In this document: positions 1 through 8,769 of the stretch, in pieces
How the letters are laid out: each line of letters begins with the position of its first letter
How positions within the stretch are numbered: position 1 is the first letter of the stretch
DNA from: Balneola sp.
GTDB lineage: Bacteria; Bacteroidota; Rhodothermia; Balneolales; Balneolaceae
Reading direction: 5' to 3'
DNA length: 64,000 nucleotides
Assembly (NCBI GenBank): GCA_003712055.1
Contig: RHLJ01000001.1
Span: 744,001 to 808,000, forward strand
The notes under the pieces: model-generated
The model's input: the letters and a program-made list of their open reading frames with translations, nothing else
Told to the model about the DNA's origin: nothing
Database searches by the model: none
Translations under genes and position numbers: made by a program

Positions 1-2
1 TC

Positions 3-1037
3 TATTGGCCAGAAAATACCACTCTTTTTAACGGATCAGGTCCAGCCGTGGAATCTCCGTTTAGTTTTAATGCGGATAGTGCTACCCTAACCATCAAGCT
101 TGGGCCTTTTAATGATGATGCCCAACAAGTAGATCGGGTGAATTTTGTAATTCACTATGCTGATGACAGCTGGGATAACAACTCTGGTAATGACTACCTG
201 ATCAACTTTGGCACTGATTCCGGGGAAGGAAATGGTGGCAACGGAGGCGGAGAAGGTGAGTCTCACAATTTCGTTATGGATGGAAATCTTGATGATGGTG
301 CCGTAAACCTTGTCTCCAATGATGACCTGAATCTTTACCTCAATTGGGAAGAACCATTCCTTTATGTTGCGACAGAGTCAGCGAACGGAGGAGCTTACGA
401 CAAGTTTATTTTTGTTGCGGATGGAAGCGAAACACTAACGGGCAGCCCATGGGCAAAATCAGGTCAGATTGCAGAATGGAAAGCCTTTCTGGCCAATGAA
501 CAGGGAAATAATTATCAGTCCTGGTATGATCAAACCGGAACGGTATCCAGTAACGCAGGATCTTACCTTGAAGGAGTTATTGATATAGAAGAAGAATTCG
601 GCTCAATTCCAGAAAGTATTTCTTTAGCAATTGGAGCCTATGGAACCAATGATGCCGGAAGCCTGATGCTGCAAGCTCCATCAGGAGATGGAAACGAAAA
701 CATTGAAGCGGATGAGTTTTTTGAGTTCAATTATGTACTCACTTCAAATGGAGAATCTGAGTATGTACCATCAGAAATCGAGCTCCTTCAAAATTACCCA
801 AACCCGTTCAATCCTTCGACTGAGATAGCTTTTAGATTATCAGAATCAGCAAGGGTAAAACTCACTGTATATGATGCATTGGGAAGGGAGATATCGATTC
901 TTGTTGATGGAATGAGAAATGCAGGCTTTCATATAAGTAGCTTTGATGCTTCTCAGCTTTCAAGTGGAATTTATTTTTATAGACTGGAAGTTGGTTCACA
1001 GATCATTGCTACTAAAAAGATGCTACTACTGAAATAG
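3..1037 (+). CDS. T9SS-exported protein with carbohydrate-binding-like domains (5' truncated)
   Basis: The reading frame is open from the window edge (first visible codons read YWPENTTLF), so the start lies upstream; the GTG at 48 is internal. The visible part has a beta-rich segment like starch- or glycan-binding modules, a glycine/asparagine linker near residue 75, a second beta-rich domain (DGNLDDGA, LYLNW, LYVATE) of the kind found at the end of secreted glycosidases, and a C-terminal type IX sorting domain beginning LLQNYPNPFNPSTEIAF and ending in a short basic tail (TKKMLLLK). Sorting domains of this type send proteins through the outer membrane for release or surface attachment. The catalytic part, if there is one, is outside the window, so the enzyme activity cannot be named. 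Confidence 0.75.
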   Translation, partial: YWPENTTLFNGSGPAVESPFSFNADSATLTIKLGPFNDDAQQVDRVNFVIHYADDSWDNNSGNDYLINFGTDSGEGNGGNGGGEGESHNFVMDGNLDDGAVNLVSNDDLNLYLNWEEPFLYVATESANGGAYDKFIFVADGSETLTGSPWAKSGQIAEWKAFLANEQGNNYQSWYDQTGTVSSNAGSYLEGVIDIEEEFGSIPESISLAIGAYGTNDAGSLMLQAPSGDGNENIEADEFFEFNYVLTSNGESEYVPSEIELLQNYPNPFNPSTEIAFRLSESARVKLTVYDALGREISILVDGMRNAGFHISSFDASQLSSGIYFYRLEVGSQIIATKKMLLLK

Positions 1038-1040
1038 AGT

Positions 1041-2510
1041 TTAATACTCTACGCTTAATTTCTTTTCGATTAGGTCAAAAACCCATTGTACTAATAAAGC
1101 TAGTAGTGCTGCAGGGATTGCTCCCTGTAGTATTAGGGCTGTGTCATCAAGCCGGATACCCGTAAGGATTGGCTGCCCGTACCCACCCGCTCCGATTAAA
1201 GCTCCTAATGTGGCAGTTCCCACATTAATTACTGCAGAAGTTTTAATTCCCGCAAGGATGGTTGGAATCGCCAGTGGTAATTCGATTTTTTGAAGAATGA
1301 CCTTAGCCGGTAGGCCTAATGCATTTGCAGATTCGATAATGGGCTGAGGAATGTTGGTAATTCCTGCATGTGTATTTCTCACTATTGGCAGTAAACTATA
1401 AAGAAATAAAGCTGCCATAGCAGGTAAAGCCCCAATTCCTAATAGAGGGATCATGAATACTAATAATGCCAGCGATGGAATGGTTTGTAGGATTCCAACC
1501 AGCCCAAGTAGAGTACTTTCGAGCCTGGAAAACTTTGAAGCCATTACTCCAAGTGGTATTGCAAATAAAATAGCCAGTCCTAAGGATATGCCTACAAGGT
1601 ATAAATGATCCAAAGTATGCTTCCAAAGATCTTTCCACATAGATTCCCTGAAAACTTCTGACTGGATATTAAAAGTAGTTTGCAGATAAGCAGCAGCCAC
1701 TTCTGAATCACTTTGCCCATCAATCTTAACAGCGGCATTCATCGAACTCATCTTTGACTCTTCAATAGTCCCTGAGGCTAATTTTAGTTTATCTACTAAC
1801 TCTGGATAGTCATTTTCTAGTTCTTTTCGATACAGGAATACTGCCTCATAAACCGGAAAGAACTTCTGATCATCTTCTAAAGAGATTAGTTCATAGTACT
1901 CTATTTCAGCATCTGTTGAATACAAGTCTATTACATCAATATTTCCAGCTTCTAACCCTCGATAAGCCAGATCATGATCCAATCCTGTAAGGTTTATTTC
2001 ATCAAAGCTGTACCAGGTCTTTAAGCCCTTCCAGCCATCAGTTCTGTCAATGAATTCGTTTGTAAAACCGAATCTAAGAGAGGGATGATTTCTCAGATCT
2101 GAGATGGTTTTTATACCAAGCTCATCGGCTAATTCTTTTTTCATGCCCAGTGCATAGGTATTATTAAAGCCTATGGGTTTAGTAGTAGTTATTCCATACT
2201 TAGCTAACTCCGTTTCTATTTCTTCCAGATTGTCTATGTCCTGGTTTTGCAGAATTTCCTGGATTAGAGTTCCGGTATACTCAGGATATATGTCTATCTC
2301 CCCTTCAACAAGGGCGTTCCAAACAACTCGTGTTCCTCCTAGTTGTCGGTAGAATTCAGTCTCAATTCCTTCGCTTTCGGCAAGCTGTTTTGCTACCTCA
2401 CCAAGAATTACGGATTCAGTGAATAGCTTACTTCCAATCTTAACCAGCTCTTGGGAAAGAACACTTTCATTTACAGGAAAAATAAGTATCAAGATCAGAA
2501 GTCTTTTCAT
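1041..2510 (-). CDS. Glycine betaine/choline-type ABC transporter, fused substrate-binding protein and permease
   Basis: 489 residues. A signal-like N-terminus (MKRLLILILIF) precedes an OpuAC/OsmF-type binding domain at about 22-285 (VKIGSKLFTESVILGE, then GEIDIYPEYTGT), typical of quaternary-ammonium osmoprotectant importers. From about 295 to the end there are five or six membrane segments with the permease cytoplasmic loop (ALGLPAKVILQKIELPLA...PTILAG) that contacts the ATPase. It would import compatible solutes such as glycine betaine or choline across the inner membrane. The ATPase gene is immediately upstream, one base apart, so the two form a complete importer. In the fusions I know of the permease usually comes first; here the binding domain is first. 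Ligand is inferred from family only. Confidence 0.88.
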   Translation of the reverse strand: MKRLLILILIFPVNESVLSQELVKIGSKLFTESVILGEVAKQLAESEGIETEFYRQLGGTRVVWNALVEGEIDIYPEYTGTLIQEILQNQDIDNLEEIETELAKYGITTTKPIGFNNTYALGMKKELADELGIKTISDLRNHPSLRFGFTNEFIDRTDGWKGLKTWYSFDEINLTGLDHDLAYRGLEAGNIDVIDLYSTDAEIEYYELISLEDDQKFFPVYEAVFLYRKELENDYPELVDKLKLASGTIEESKMSSMNAAVKIDGQSDSEVAAAYLQTTFNIQSEVFRESMWKDLWKHTLDHLYLVGISLGLAILFAIPLGVMASKFSRLESTLLGLVGILQTIPSLALLVFMIPLLGIGALPAMAALFLYSLLPIVRNTHAGITNIPQPIIESANALGLPAKVILQKIELPLAIPTILAGIKTSAVINVGTATLGALIGAGGYGQPILTGIRLDDTALILQGAIPAALLALLVQWVFDLIEKKLSVEY

Positions 2511-2511
2511 C

Positions 2512-3246
2512 CTACCCCACCCTTATTGATCGCTGTGAATTCACAAACTTTTGAACAAAGGAATCAGCAGGGTGTTCGATCAGGTTATCAATTGTTCCTC
2601 TCTGAATTATTTTTCCTTTGTTCATAAGAACTATGTCATCACCAAGATAGGCTGCTTCGTTCAAATCATGGGTAACCAATAGCACCGTTTTCCCAAGAGA
2701 GGTAAAAATCTCTTTTAAATCCGTTTGTAGTTCATACCTAACCATTGGATCTATCGAACCAAGTGGCTCATCCAGGAGCAATATATTTGGATCAAGCATC
2801 AGCGCTCTTATCAAGCTAATCCGCTGTTGCTGGCCACCCGATAGCTTAGATGGCAATCGATCTATGATTTCATGATCTATTTTTACTAAATCGGCTAATT
2901 CCTGAATTCTACTATCAATTCTTTTAGAATCCCACCCCAAAAACTTTGCTGTAATCGCGCAATTTTCTCTTGCAGTTAAATGAGGGAAAAGCCCACCCTT
3001 TTGTATTACGTATCCAATCTTTCTTCGTATCTCAAGACTATTTTGACTGGTAATTTCTTCATCATCAATAAATACATTTCCGGTATCTTGTTTTATTAGG
3101 GCCATTATAATTCTAAGCAACGTGGATTTACCACACCCACTCGGCCCAATTAAAGACACTACCTTTGCACTTTTAATTTCGAGAGTTATCTGATCAAGTA
3201 CCTGCTTTGATGAGTAGTTTTTGGAAACACGTTGAACTGAAATCAT
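2512..3246 (-). CDS. Osmoprotectant-type ABC transporter ATPase (OpuA/ProV family)
   Basis: Nucleotide-binding subunit of the importer encoded just downstream. Walker A GPSGCGKST, signature LSGGQQQRISL and Walker B ILLLDEPLGSIDP are all present, with the switch histidine in LLVTHDLNEA. I start at the ATG at 3246 (MISVQRVSKNY) because that matches the first beta strand of ABC ATPases; the frame is open back to 3315 but the extra 23 residues are hydrophobic and unlike the family. No CBS domains follow, so it resembles short forms such as OpuCA-lacking-CBS. Stop and the next start are separated by one base, which implies translational coupling. Confidence 0.9.
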   Translation of the reverse strand: MISVQRVSKNYSSKQVLDQITLEIKSAKVVSLIGPSGCGKSTLLRIIMALIKQDTGNVFIDDEEITSQNSLEIRRKIGYVIQKGGLFPHLTARENCAITAKFLGWDSKRIDSRIQELADLVKIDHEIIDRLPSKLSGGQQQRISLIRALMLDPNILLLDEPLGSIDPMVRYELQTDLKEIFTSLGKTVLLVTHDLNEAAYLGDDIVLMNKGKIIQRGTIDNLIEHPADSFVQKFVNSQRSIRVG

Positions 3247-3350
3247 ACCATGAAGAAACGCAATGCAAATGGTATTCGAAAGAGGAATGAATAGAAACAC
3301 CATTTCACCAGACAAAAACCGGTGAATATTGAATTAGATATCACCACATT

Positions 3351-3450
3351 TGCAAGAGATTCAGCGAGCACTGAGAGCTCGTCTCGAAGCAATCTCAGAA
3401 GCATTGCTTATATACCTAAGATTGCTTTGTCGCAAGCTCCTCGCAAATGA
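3351..3450. repeat. Interspersed palindromic repeat, family C (copy 1)
   Basis: Imperfect dyad with GAAGCAATCTCAG at 3385-3397 and CTAAGATTGCTTTGTCG at 3417-3431, flanked by degenerate outer arms (TTGCAAGAGATTCAGCGAG and CTCCTCGCAAATGA). The same core words occur at 9883-10007 and 14505-14544. It fills most of the gap between the ATPase gene and the PID-CTERM-like gene. Nothing else is recognisable in 3247-3529. Confidence 0.6.
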
Positions 3451-3529
3451 AAATTATGTTTCGAGACATAAAAAGAGTCTCTAAAACTATAGCGTGAGGG
3501 CTCAAGATTAGCTAATCAGAAAGCCAGTG

Positions 3530-3730
3530 TTAGATATCGTTTTCTTCGTTCTCTTTACGCTTGTCACGCAGCTTCTTGATGGCATAAGCACCTCCAGCTG
3601 CTGCCAACAGTCCAAGGCCTCCATCGATCGGAGCTTGGCTGGGTCCTCCTGGTAAAGAAGGCTGAGCCATCGCTAATTCAGTAACAAATACTGCAAGCGC
3701 AGCTAGAGTAAATAAAATTCGTGTTTGCAT
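3530..3730 (-). CDS. Minimal PID-CTERM-like sorted protein
   Basis: 66 residues: a signal peptide (MQTRILFTLAALAVFVTELAMAQ), a short Pro/Gly stretch, then APIDGGLGLLAAAGGAYAIKKLRDKR, that is a Pro-Ile-Asp motif, a small hydrophobic helix and a basic tail. This tripartite end matches what I know of the PID-CTERM sorting signal of Bacteroidota-type bacteria, which is thought to be handled by an exosortase-like system. Almost nothing lies between the two sorting signals, so the mature product would be a very short peptide. The gene begins 10 bases after the stop of the T9SS gene at 3741-5939 and is probably co-transcribed with it. Function unknown. Confidence 0.65.
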   Translation of the reverse strand: MQTRILFTLAALAVFVTELAMAQPSLPGGPSQAPIDGGLGLLAAAGGAYAIKKLRDKRKENEENDI

Positions 3731-3740
3731 ATTCTAATAC

Positions 3741-5939
3741 TTATTTGATGAGTGTCATTTTGCGAGTTAAGGTCTGTCCACCCGCTTCTAAGCGGTAGAT
3801 GTACATGCCACTAGCAGCTCCCGAAGCATCCCAGCTTACATTATAGCTTCCTGCGGCCTTGGTTGCATTAACCAGCTCCGCTACTTTCTGTCCCATAAGG
3901 TTATATACATTCAAGGTTACTTTGCCCGTAGAGGCTACCGTATAATTAATCGTAGTAGATGGGTTGAATGGGTTTGGGTAGTTTTGTTCGAGTTCGAAAG
4001 TGATAGGGTCATCACCGGTCTCATTACTTACCGAAGCCGTATTCGGAGTTATGGTAATCGCAAACCTGATACCATCTTCTGATTTAGACTTTTGAGTAAC
4101 TGCCTGTACTCCAGTGATAATACTTAGTGGGTTTATTTGCTTAGAGTTCGGAGCATCAGAATTGAATACATATTCTGTCTCTTCACGCATATCTATGTTA
4201 ACCTCTTCCTGGTAGTCATGGAGGGTAAGCTGCCATTCATCAGGAATAGTTTCGAGACCTTTCCAGTCGAAAGTAAAGCCTCCGTCAACTCCAACCTGTT
4301 GTAATTCAAGCTCTATCGTGACTTCTTCCGTCAAATCCCATGGAAGAGATTCTACTGATTTTAAACCCGTTTCAGACTTAAAAGCCATAGTAGCATAGGT
4401 AGGACTTAATGGAACCAGCTTAGAAGCATCCGCCCGATCAAATCCTTCCGTTGCATATTCTCTGAAGGCCATACGAATGGCTTCATCATAGCTGTCATCA
4501 GAAGAAAGGGTGAAAGAGATATCTCCTCTTTGTTCGGAAGCTTTAGAGAAGTGCGTTGCTGTTGTATCGGAAGAGGTTTTCCCAGATGTTGGAAATGCTA
4601 AAGCAGTAGTACTTTGAGCGCTGGAGACTTCTACAAAAAATCCCTGCCAAGGTGCTACAATATAGGCAGAAGATTTATCGCCCGTAGTGTAAGAACCATT
4701 TTTCCAAAAATGAACATTATCTTGAGTACCATCCCCAGTAAAAGTCATTTGGTTTAAATCGTAATTCGATGCAAATGGATTCCCGACAAGAGTATACTTA
4801 CTAGTTGCTGCACCAGAACCGTCAGTACTTCCAGCAGCAGTTGTATTTAATGTAACATCCACCTGTGAACTTGGTGGAGAGCCTGGCACATCCAGAGTAA
4901 TTGGAAGTTCAGAACTACTTGCATCAGTATTATCAAAGAAATAAACAGCAAGTCCATATCCGTCTGTTAAAGTTGTTGCATCAGAGGAAACAGCCTCAAA
5001 AGAACCTGTATCATCATAAGTATAAATGGTAGCACTGTCTGTATTAGAAGTAAATTGTGCTCCAATTCCATCATCAGAAATATCAGCTCCGGTTGCTCCT
5101 GTTATAGGAAAAGAAAGTAACCTCCACCCCGCATCACCAGTAACTTCAACACTGTGTTGCATCGATTGAGCCTCAGTAAAGAAATCCCCTGATAATGATC
5201 CTAAATCTGGATCAGTTCCAAGGTTACCGCCTGTATATCCCTCATTCGGTAATAATACATCAGACCAAAAACCATCACCAGAAATTATGGCAGCGAATAA
5301 TCGAACGGTTTGAGTACTATCAATACCAGGTATTTCAGATATCTTAATTCTGAATTCTAAACCTTCATCTGTACCACCACTATTTTCATAAGCAACATCA
5401 AGTGAACCTGCATTATAAATGGAAGCATCGGATGACGGAAGAGACGTTGAAGTACCATCTTGACCGGTTGAGCCGAGATAATCCCATTGAAAGAGAGCCC
5501 CCGTAGATCCATACCGAACGGCATCTACATAAAAGTCTGTAGTAGTTGATCCCTCGTTCATTCCAAAAGCATAATCCACTTCAAAATCGAGCTTAGAACC
5601 ATCAAAATTTTCATCATCAAAAAAACCAATCGTTGAAGATTCTCCCACTACATCTCCAGCTGGAGTACCATCATAGCCCGAGAAATCGAGAAAAATTGCG
5701 TAATTATTATTGGAATCTAGATCACCTGGTATCCCGATGTAGATATATTCACCGTCCGCAAAATACTTTAAATCATCCATTGTATTAGTTGATCCGAATC
5801 CGTCATTACCATTTGATGTTGCTAATGTTGAATACTCAGGTTCATCAGATATACCATCAATAGTTATTTGAGCTAAAAGTAATTGTTGAAGAGAGAGACT
5901 TAAGAAGAGTAAAAAAAACAGGCTTGTAGCTTTTTTCAT
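3741..5939 (-). CDS. T9SS-exported protein of unknown function
   Basis: 732 residues from the ATG at 5939, chosen because it starts a clean signal peptide (MKKATSLFFLLFLSLSLQQ, cleavage near LLLAQ); the frame is open to 6053 but that extension has no signal character. Residues about 25-260 (ITIDGISDEPEY, DLKYFADGEYIYIGIPGDL) resemble the DOMON/CBM9-like domain used for sugar binding. The middle part is beta-rich and resembles large surface proteins of related genomes. The end is a type IX sorting domain (LEQNYPNPFNPSTTINY ... GMYIYRLEAGG ... TLIK). Likely displayed at or released from the outer membrane. It probably shares a transcript with the small PID-CTERM-like gene downstream. Confidence 0.8.
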   Translation of the reverse strand: MKKATSLFFLLFLSLSLQQLLLAQITIDGISDEPEYSTLATSNGNDGFGSTNTMDDLKYFADGEYIYIGIPGDLDSNNNYAIFLDFSGYDGTPAGDVVGESSTIGFFDDENFDGSKLDFEVDYAFGMNEGSTTTDFYVDAVRYGSTGALFQWDYLGSTGQDGTSTSLPSSDASIYNAGSLDVAYENSGGTDEGLEFRIKISEIPGIDSTQTVRLFAAIISGDGFWSDVLLPNEGYTGGNLGTDPDLGSLSGDFFTEAQSMQHSVEVTGDAGWRLLSFPITGATGADISDDGIGAQFTSNTDSATIYTYDDTGSFEAVSSDATTLTDGYGLAVYFFDNTDASSSELPITLDVPGSPPSSQVDVTLNTTAAGSTDGSGAATSKYTLVGNPFASNYDLNQMTFTGDGTQDNVHFWKNGSYTTGDKSSAYIVAPWQGFFVEVSSAQSTTALAFPTSGKTSSDTTATHFSKASEQRGDISFTLSSDDSYDEAIRMAFREYATEGFDRADASKLVPLSPTYATMAFKSETGLKSVESLPWDLTEEVTIELELQQVGVDGGFTFDWKGLETIPDEWQLTLHDYQEEVNIDMREETEYVFNSDAPNSKQINPLSIITGVQAVTQKSKSEDGIRFAITITPNTASVSNETGDDPITFELEQNYPNPFNPSTTINYTVASTGKVTLNVYNLMGQKVAELVNATKAAGSYNVSWDASGAASGMYIYRLEAGGQTLTRKMTLIK

Positions 5940-6090
5940 AAACCAAAAAGTTAATTTTTGAATAGTTAATACCCGCAGTGAAACCCCTTTTCTGTACCAT
6001 AGGGACTCATGTAACCGCTTACAAAAGAAATGGAATTTCACCAAACCATACAAGCGTTAATTTTTCTTGGTTTCAATGAGTGAGCAATAA

Positions 6091-6120
6091 AAAAAGCCAC
6101 TCGTTCAGGAGTGGCTTTTT
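6091..6120 (-). terminator. Rho-independent terminator of the fasciclin gene
   Basis: Perfect 10-bp stem AAAAAGCCAC / GTGGCTTTTT with a 10-base loop; read on the minus strand it ends in a run of seven T. It lies 30 bases beyond the stop codon of the fasciclin gene. Confidence 0.85.
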
Positions 6121-6149
6121 AAGTGTATGAGTTTGATGGATAAGCGAAC

Positions 6150-6647
6150 TTATCGCATATCTGGTGGTAATATCACCTTGTCAATTACATGTACAACCCC
6201 ATTGGTAGCTTCAATATCAGCAGCTACTACTGTAGCCCCTTCTACTTTTGCTTTTCCATAGCTAAGGGTAATCTTTGCATATGCTCCGTTTACTGTTTTA
6301 GCTTTCATATTATTTTCAAGGTCAGTGCTCATTACTTTCCCTGCTACAACATGATAAGTAAGCACTGCAACCAGCTTATCTTTGTTTTCTGGTTTTAGTA
6401 ACATTTCAACGGTTCCTTCAGGAAGGGCTGCAAATGCTTCATTAGTAGGAGCAAATACGGTAAAAGGGCCATCGCCTTGTAGCGTCTCAACCAGCTCGCC
6501 AGCTTTAACAGCAGCTACTAATGTTGATAATGTCTCTGTTCCAACGGCAAGCTCTACAATGTCTTTATCCTGTGCCTGAATCGATATTGAAAAACCTGCA
6601 ACGATTAATAGTGCAAGTAATCCCTTTGTGATTTTTGATAACTTCAT
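6150..6647 (-). CDS. Secreted fasciclin (FAS1) domain protein
   Basis: 165 residues: signal peptide ([26 protein letters not shown]) then one complete FAS1 domain with the H1 motif [14 protein letters not shown] and the H2 region [10 protein letters not shown], ending [15 protein letters not shown]1 domains mediate adhesion or ligand binding outside the cell. The gene sits directly downstream of an ECF sigma factor and its membrane anti-sigma factor. In mycobacteria SigK and RskA control the fasciclin proteins MPT70 and MPT83, so the same logic is likely here: this protein is the probable main regulon member. A strong terminator follows. Confidence 0.9.
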   Translation of the reverse strand: MKLSKITKGLLALLIVAGFSISIQAQDKDIVELAVGTETLSTLVAAVKAGELVETLQGDGPFTVFAPTNEAFAALPEGTVEMLLKPENKDKLVAVLTYHVVAGKVMSTDLENNMKAKTVNGAYAKITLSYGKAKVEGATVVAADIEATNGVVHVIDKVILPPDMR

Positions 6648-6729
6648 GATGAATAGTTTAGGTTAATGTTGAAGTTATCCTAATTACGAAGCTCGAGCTG
6701 TGTCCGGATTTCGGTGGAAGAAAAAAAGT

Positions 6730-7494
6730 TTAGATTTTTTTTCCGGACAGGTACGCATTCTCCACCGTAGCCTCTTCTGAACCACCTTCAACTTCGAGAG
6801 TTACATTCAAGGATTCGAAATCACCTTCGAACACACGGATATGTTGAATCTGATCATTATGATGAAATACCCCTATGTTATGCATATGTCCATCCCGGTC
6901 TGCCCAAAGCTGGTACTGATGCCCGTCCGGGGGTTGCGGAAGCTTTCCTACCTGTATGTAAACATCCCTGGTATTCTTATTTATATAAACATTGGCATAG
7001 GATTCGGGAGATACATCTAATCCGTTCAAAGGGATTTTGACATTTGCAGCACTATTAATAAAAGAAACCTGATTATTTAGTTCATTGAATCTATTCTCAG
7101 CATCAATAGCCTGACTTCGATAAGAGGTTATTTCCGAAAAGAAAAATCCATTTAAACCAACACTTACTAATAATAGAATGGTAGCGGCTATTTTAAATAC
7201 ATCCAGCTTACGAATTCTATTTTCTTGAGGATTTATATTTTCTTCGGGCTTTCGAAGCGCAGCTACTTTTTTATTGAGTATATCTTCCTGAGCTTTTTTA
7301 AGTATTTCTGAAGAAGGGGTTCTCCCTGTTGAACGAGAATAATTATTTATGGAAGCACGTAGGGCTATAATCTCCTGGTAAATCTCAGGGTATTTCTCGG
7401 CTATCCTGTCCACTTCTTTATTCTCATCGTCGCTTAGAAGTCCAGCAACATACTGTTCTAAAATTCCTGAATCTATGTACTCTCTAATATCCAT
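6730..7494 (-). CDS. RskA-like anti-sigma factor
   Basis: 254 residues. The N-terminal part (about 1-90) is the cytoplasmic sigma-binding region (IDSGILEQYVAGLLSDDENKEVD, a zinc-free anti-sigma helix bundle), followed by one membrane helix (VFKIAATILLLVSVGLNGFF, about 98-120), a coiled stretch, and the extracytoplasmic C-terminal RskA domain with the hallmark PPDGHQYQLWADRDG and HNIGVF. It would hold the sigma factor encoded six bases upstream inactive until an envelope signal triggers cleavage. The gene order sigma, anti-sigma, fasciclin fits a self-contained envelope stress unit. Confidence 0.87.
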   Translation of the reverse strand: MDIREYIDSGILEQYVAGLLSDDENKEVDRIAEKYPEIYQEIIALRASINNYSRSTGRTPSSEILKKAQEDILNKKVAALRKPEENINPQENRIRKLDVFKIAATILLLVSVGLNGFFFSEITSYRSQAIDAENRFNELNNQVSFINSAANVKIPLNGLDVSPESYANVYINKNTRDVYIQVGKLPQPPDGHQYQLWADRDGHMHNIGVFHHNDQIQHIRVFEGDFESLNVTLEVEGGSEEATVENAYLSGKKI

Positions 7495-7500
7495 CTGTAC

Positions 7501-8055
7501 TTAGAAAATCTTCCTTAATGTCGACAACGCCGTTCGCATTCTTGTTTTAACCGTTCCCAAAGGGATATCCAATTCCTTTGAAATTTCCTTTTGTGTAAAA
7601 CCTTTAAAATATGCCATATCAATCAAGCAACGTTGGTTTTCAGGGAGCTGGTCTACCGTTTCCCAAACATCGTTACTTTGTTCAATCTTCTTTTGTTCAG
7701 TTACTGAGCCACTATTAAATACGAAGTTCTCTATGCTGTTGGATTTTCCGTCCCGAATAAATTCTTTACTTCTTGTCTTATCGATAGCAGTATTCCTCGC
7801 AACTCGAATCATCCACGTATATAAACTTCCCTTTGAGGAATCGTAACTATCTCCCCTCTCCCAAACTTTTACCAGTACTTCCTGAAGTACATCCTCTGAT
7901 AGCATCTTGTTTTTCAGGATTTGATTAATTGCATTGAACAGCGCCACTGAATAGTGCTCAAATATCAAAGCTACTGACTCATCATCTTTCTCTTTTAGTT
8001 TGCGAATAATCTGGTCTTCGATACTTATCGACAGAATAGGAACGGGGTCTTGCAC
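7501..8055 (-). CDS. ECF sigma factor, SigK-like
   Basis: 184 residues with region 2 (ALFNAINQILKNKMLSEDVLQEVLVKVWERG, then LYTWMIRVARNTAIDKTRS) and region 4 (VDQLPENQRCLIDMAYFKGFTQKEISKELDIPLGTVKTRM). The start taken is a GTG at 8055; an in-frame TTG 13 codons further upstream is an alternative and neither has a convincing ribosome site. Partner is the RskA-like protein that starts six bases after this stop. Such pairs usually autoregulate, but I could not find a promoter motif shared between this gene and the fasciclin gene. Confidence 0.9.
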   Translation of the reverse strand: MQDPVPILSISIEDQIIRKLKEKDDESVALIFEHYSVALFNAINQILKNKMLSEDVLQEVLVKVWERGDSYDSSKGSLYTWMIRVARNTAIDKTRSKEFIRDGKSNSIENFVFNSGSVTEQKKIEQSNDVWETVDQLPENQRCLIDMAYFKGFTQKEISKELDIPLGTVKTRMRTALSTLRKIF

Positions 8056-8121
8056 ACTTCCGAAATTGTTTGAATTTCTTTTAAAAGAATATCCAAGTGT
8101 AAATCATTCCCTCTCAATGAA

Positions 8122-8604
8122 TTATTTTGATAGCTCTCTCACCATTAGGCTAACGTACTTCTTTCCTCCTTCTGAATAATGCTGATGAACTTCATCAAAT
8201 CCCAACATCTGGTGGAATTGAATTGACTTTGGATTGGGTGGTTGGATGTTTACTTCGCAGGTTATTCTCTCTTCATCCGAGTGTTCAAATAGATATGCAT
8301 AGAGTTTGGAACCCAGTCCCTTTCCCCGAAAACTATCTTTAACTACAATGCGATCCACATAATCAAAAGAAGAGTAGTGTTTAGTGAAATACTCATAGTT
8401 CTCACTATCATAACTAACTCCCGGCCCCAGAACAATTATAAATCCTGCTAATTCACTCTCTTCTTCTACAACCAGGAAAAAAGAAGATACTTCCAGAAAT
8501 TCTTCAAAATCGAATATGGGGATATTGTTTACATGAGGTAAAACTGATTCATTCAAGAGTCTTACCTCTTCGAGATCGTTATGAAATGCAGTTCGAATAA
8601 ACAT
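8122..8604 (-). CDS. GNAT-family N-acetyltransferase
   Basis: 160 residues spanning a full GNAT fold. The acetyl-CoA pyrophosphate-binding motif is RGKGLGSKLYAYLF at about 93-106, preceded by the beta-4 strand YVDRIVVKDSF. The C-terminal part (CEVNIQPPNPKSIQFHQMLGFDEV) is the usual dimer/acceptor end. Substrate cannot be told from sequence. It lies between the SigK-like operon, same strand, and a divergent sigma factor gene; a shared transcript with the SigK operon is possible since the gap is 66 bases. Confidence 0.85.
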   Translation of the reverse strand: MFIRTAFHNDLEEVRLLNESVLPHVNNIPIFDFEEFLEVSSFFLVVEEESELAGFIIVLGPGVSYDSENYEYFTKHYSSFDYVDRIVVKDSFRGKGLGSKLYAYLFEHSDEERITCEVNIQPPNPKSIQFHQMLGFDEVHQHYSEGGKKYVSLMVRELSK

Positions 8605-8769
8605 TTTTTGTTGATAGTGTAATATTTCTGGGAATTGTGATACTTATCCTGGAAAACAGGTATTCATCATGATAGAAATTAGTGAACTCATATTTTGGAT
8701 ACTCATCTTCTACGTTATTTTTTCAGAAGACGAATCATCAAAACAATGTACGATTGCTAAAAAAGGCAC

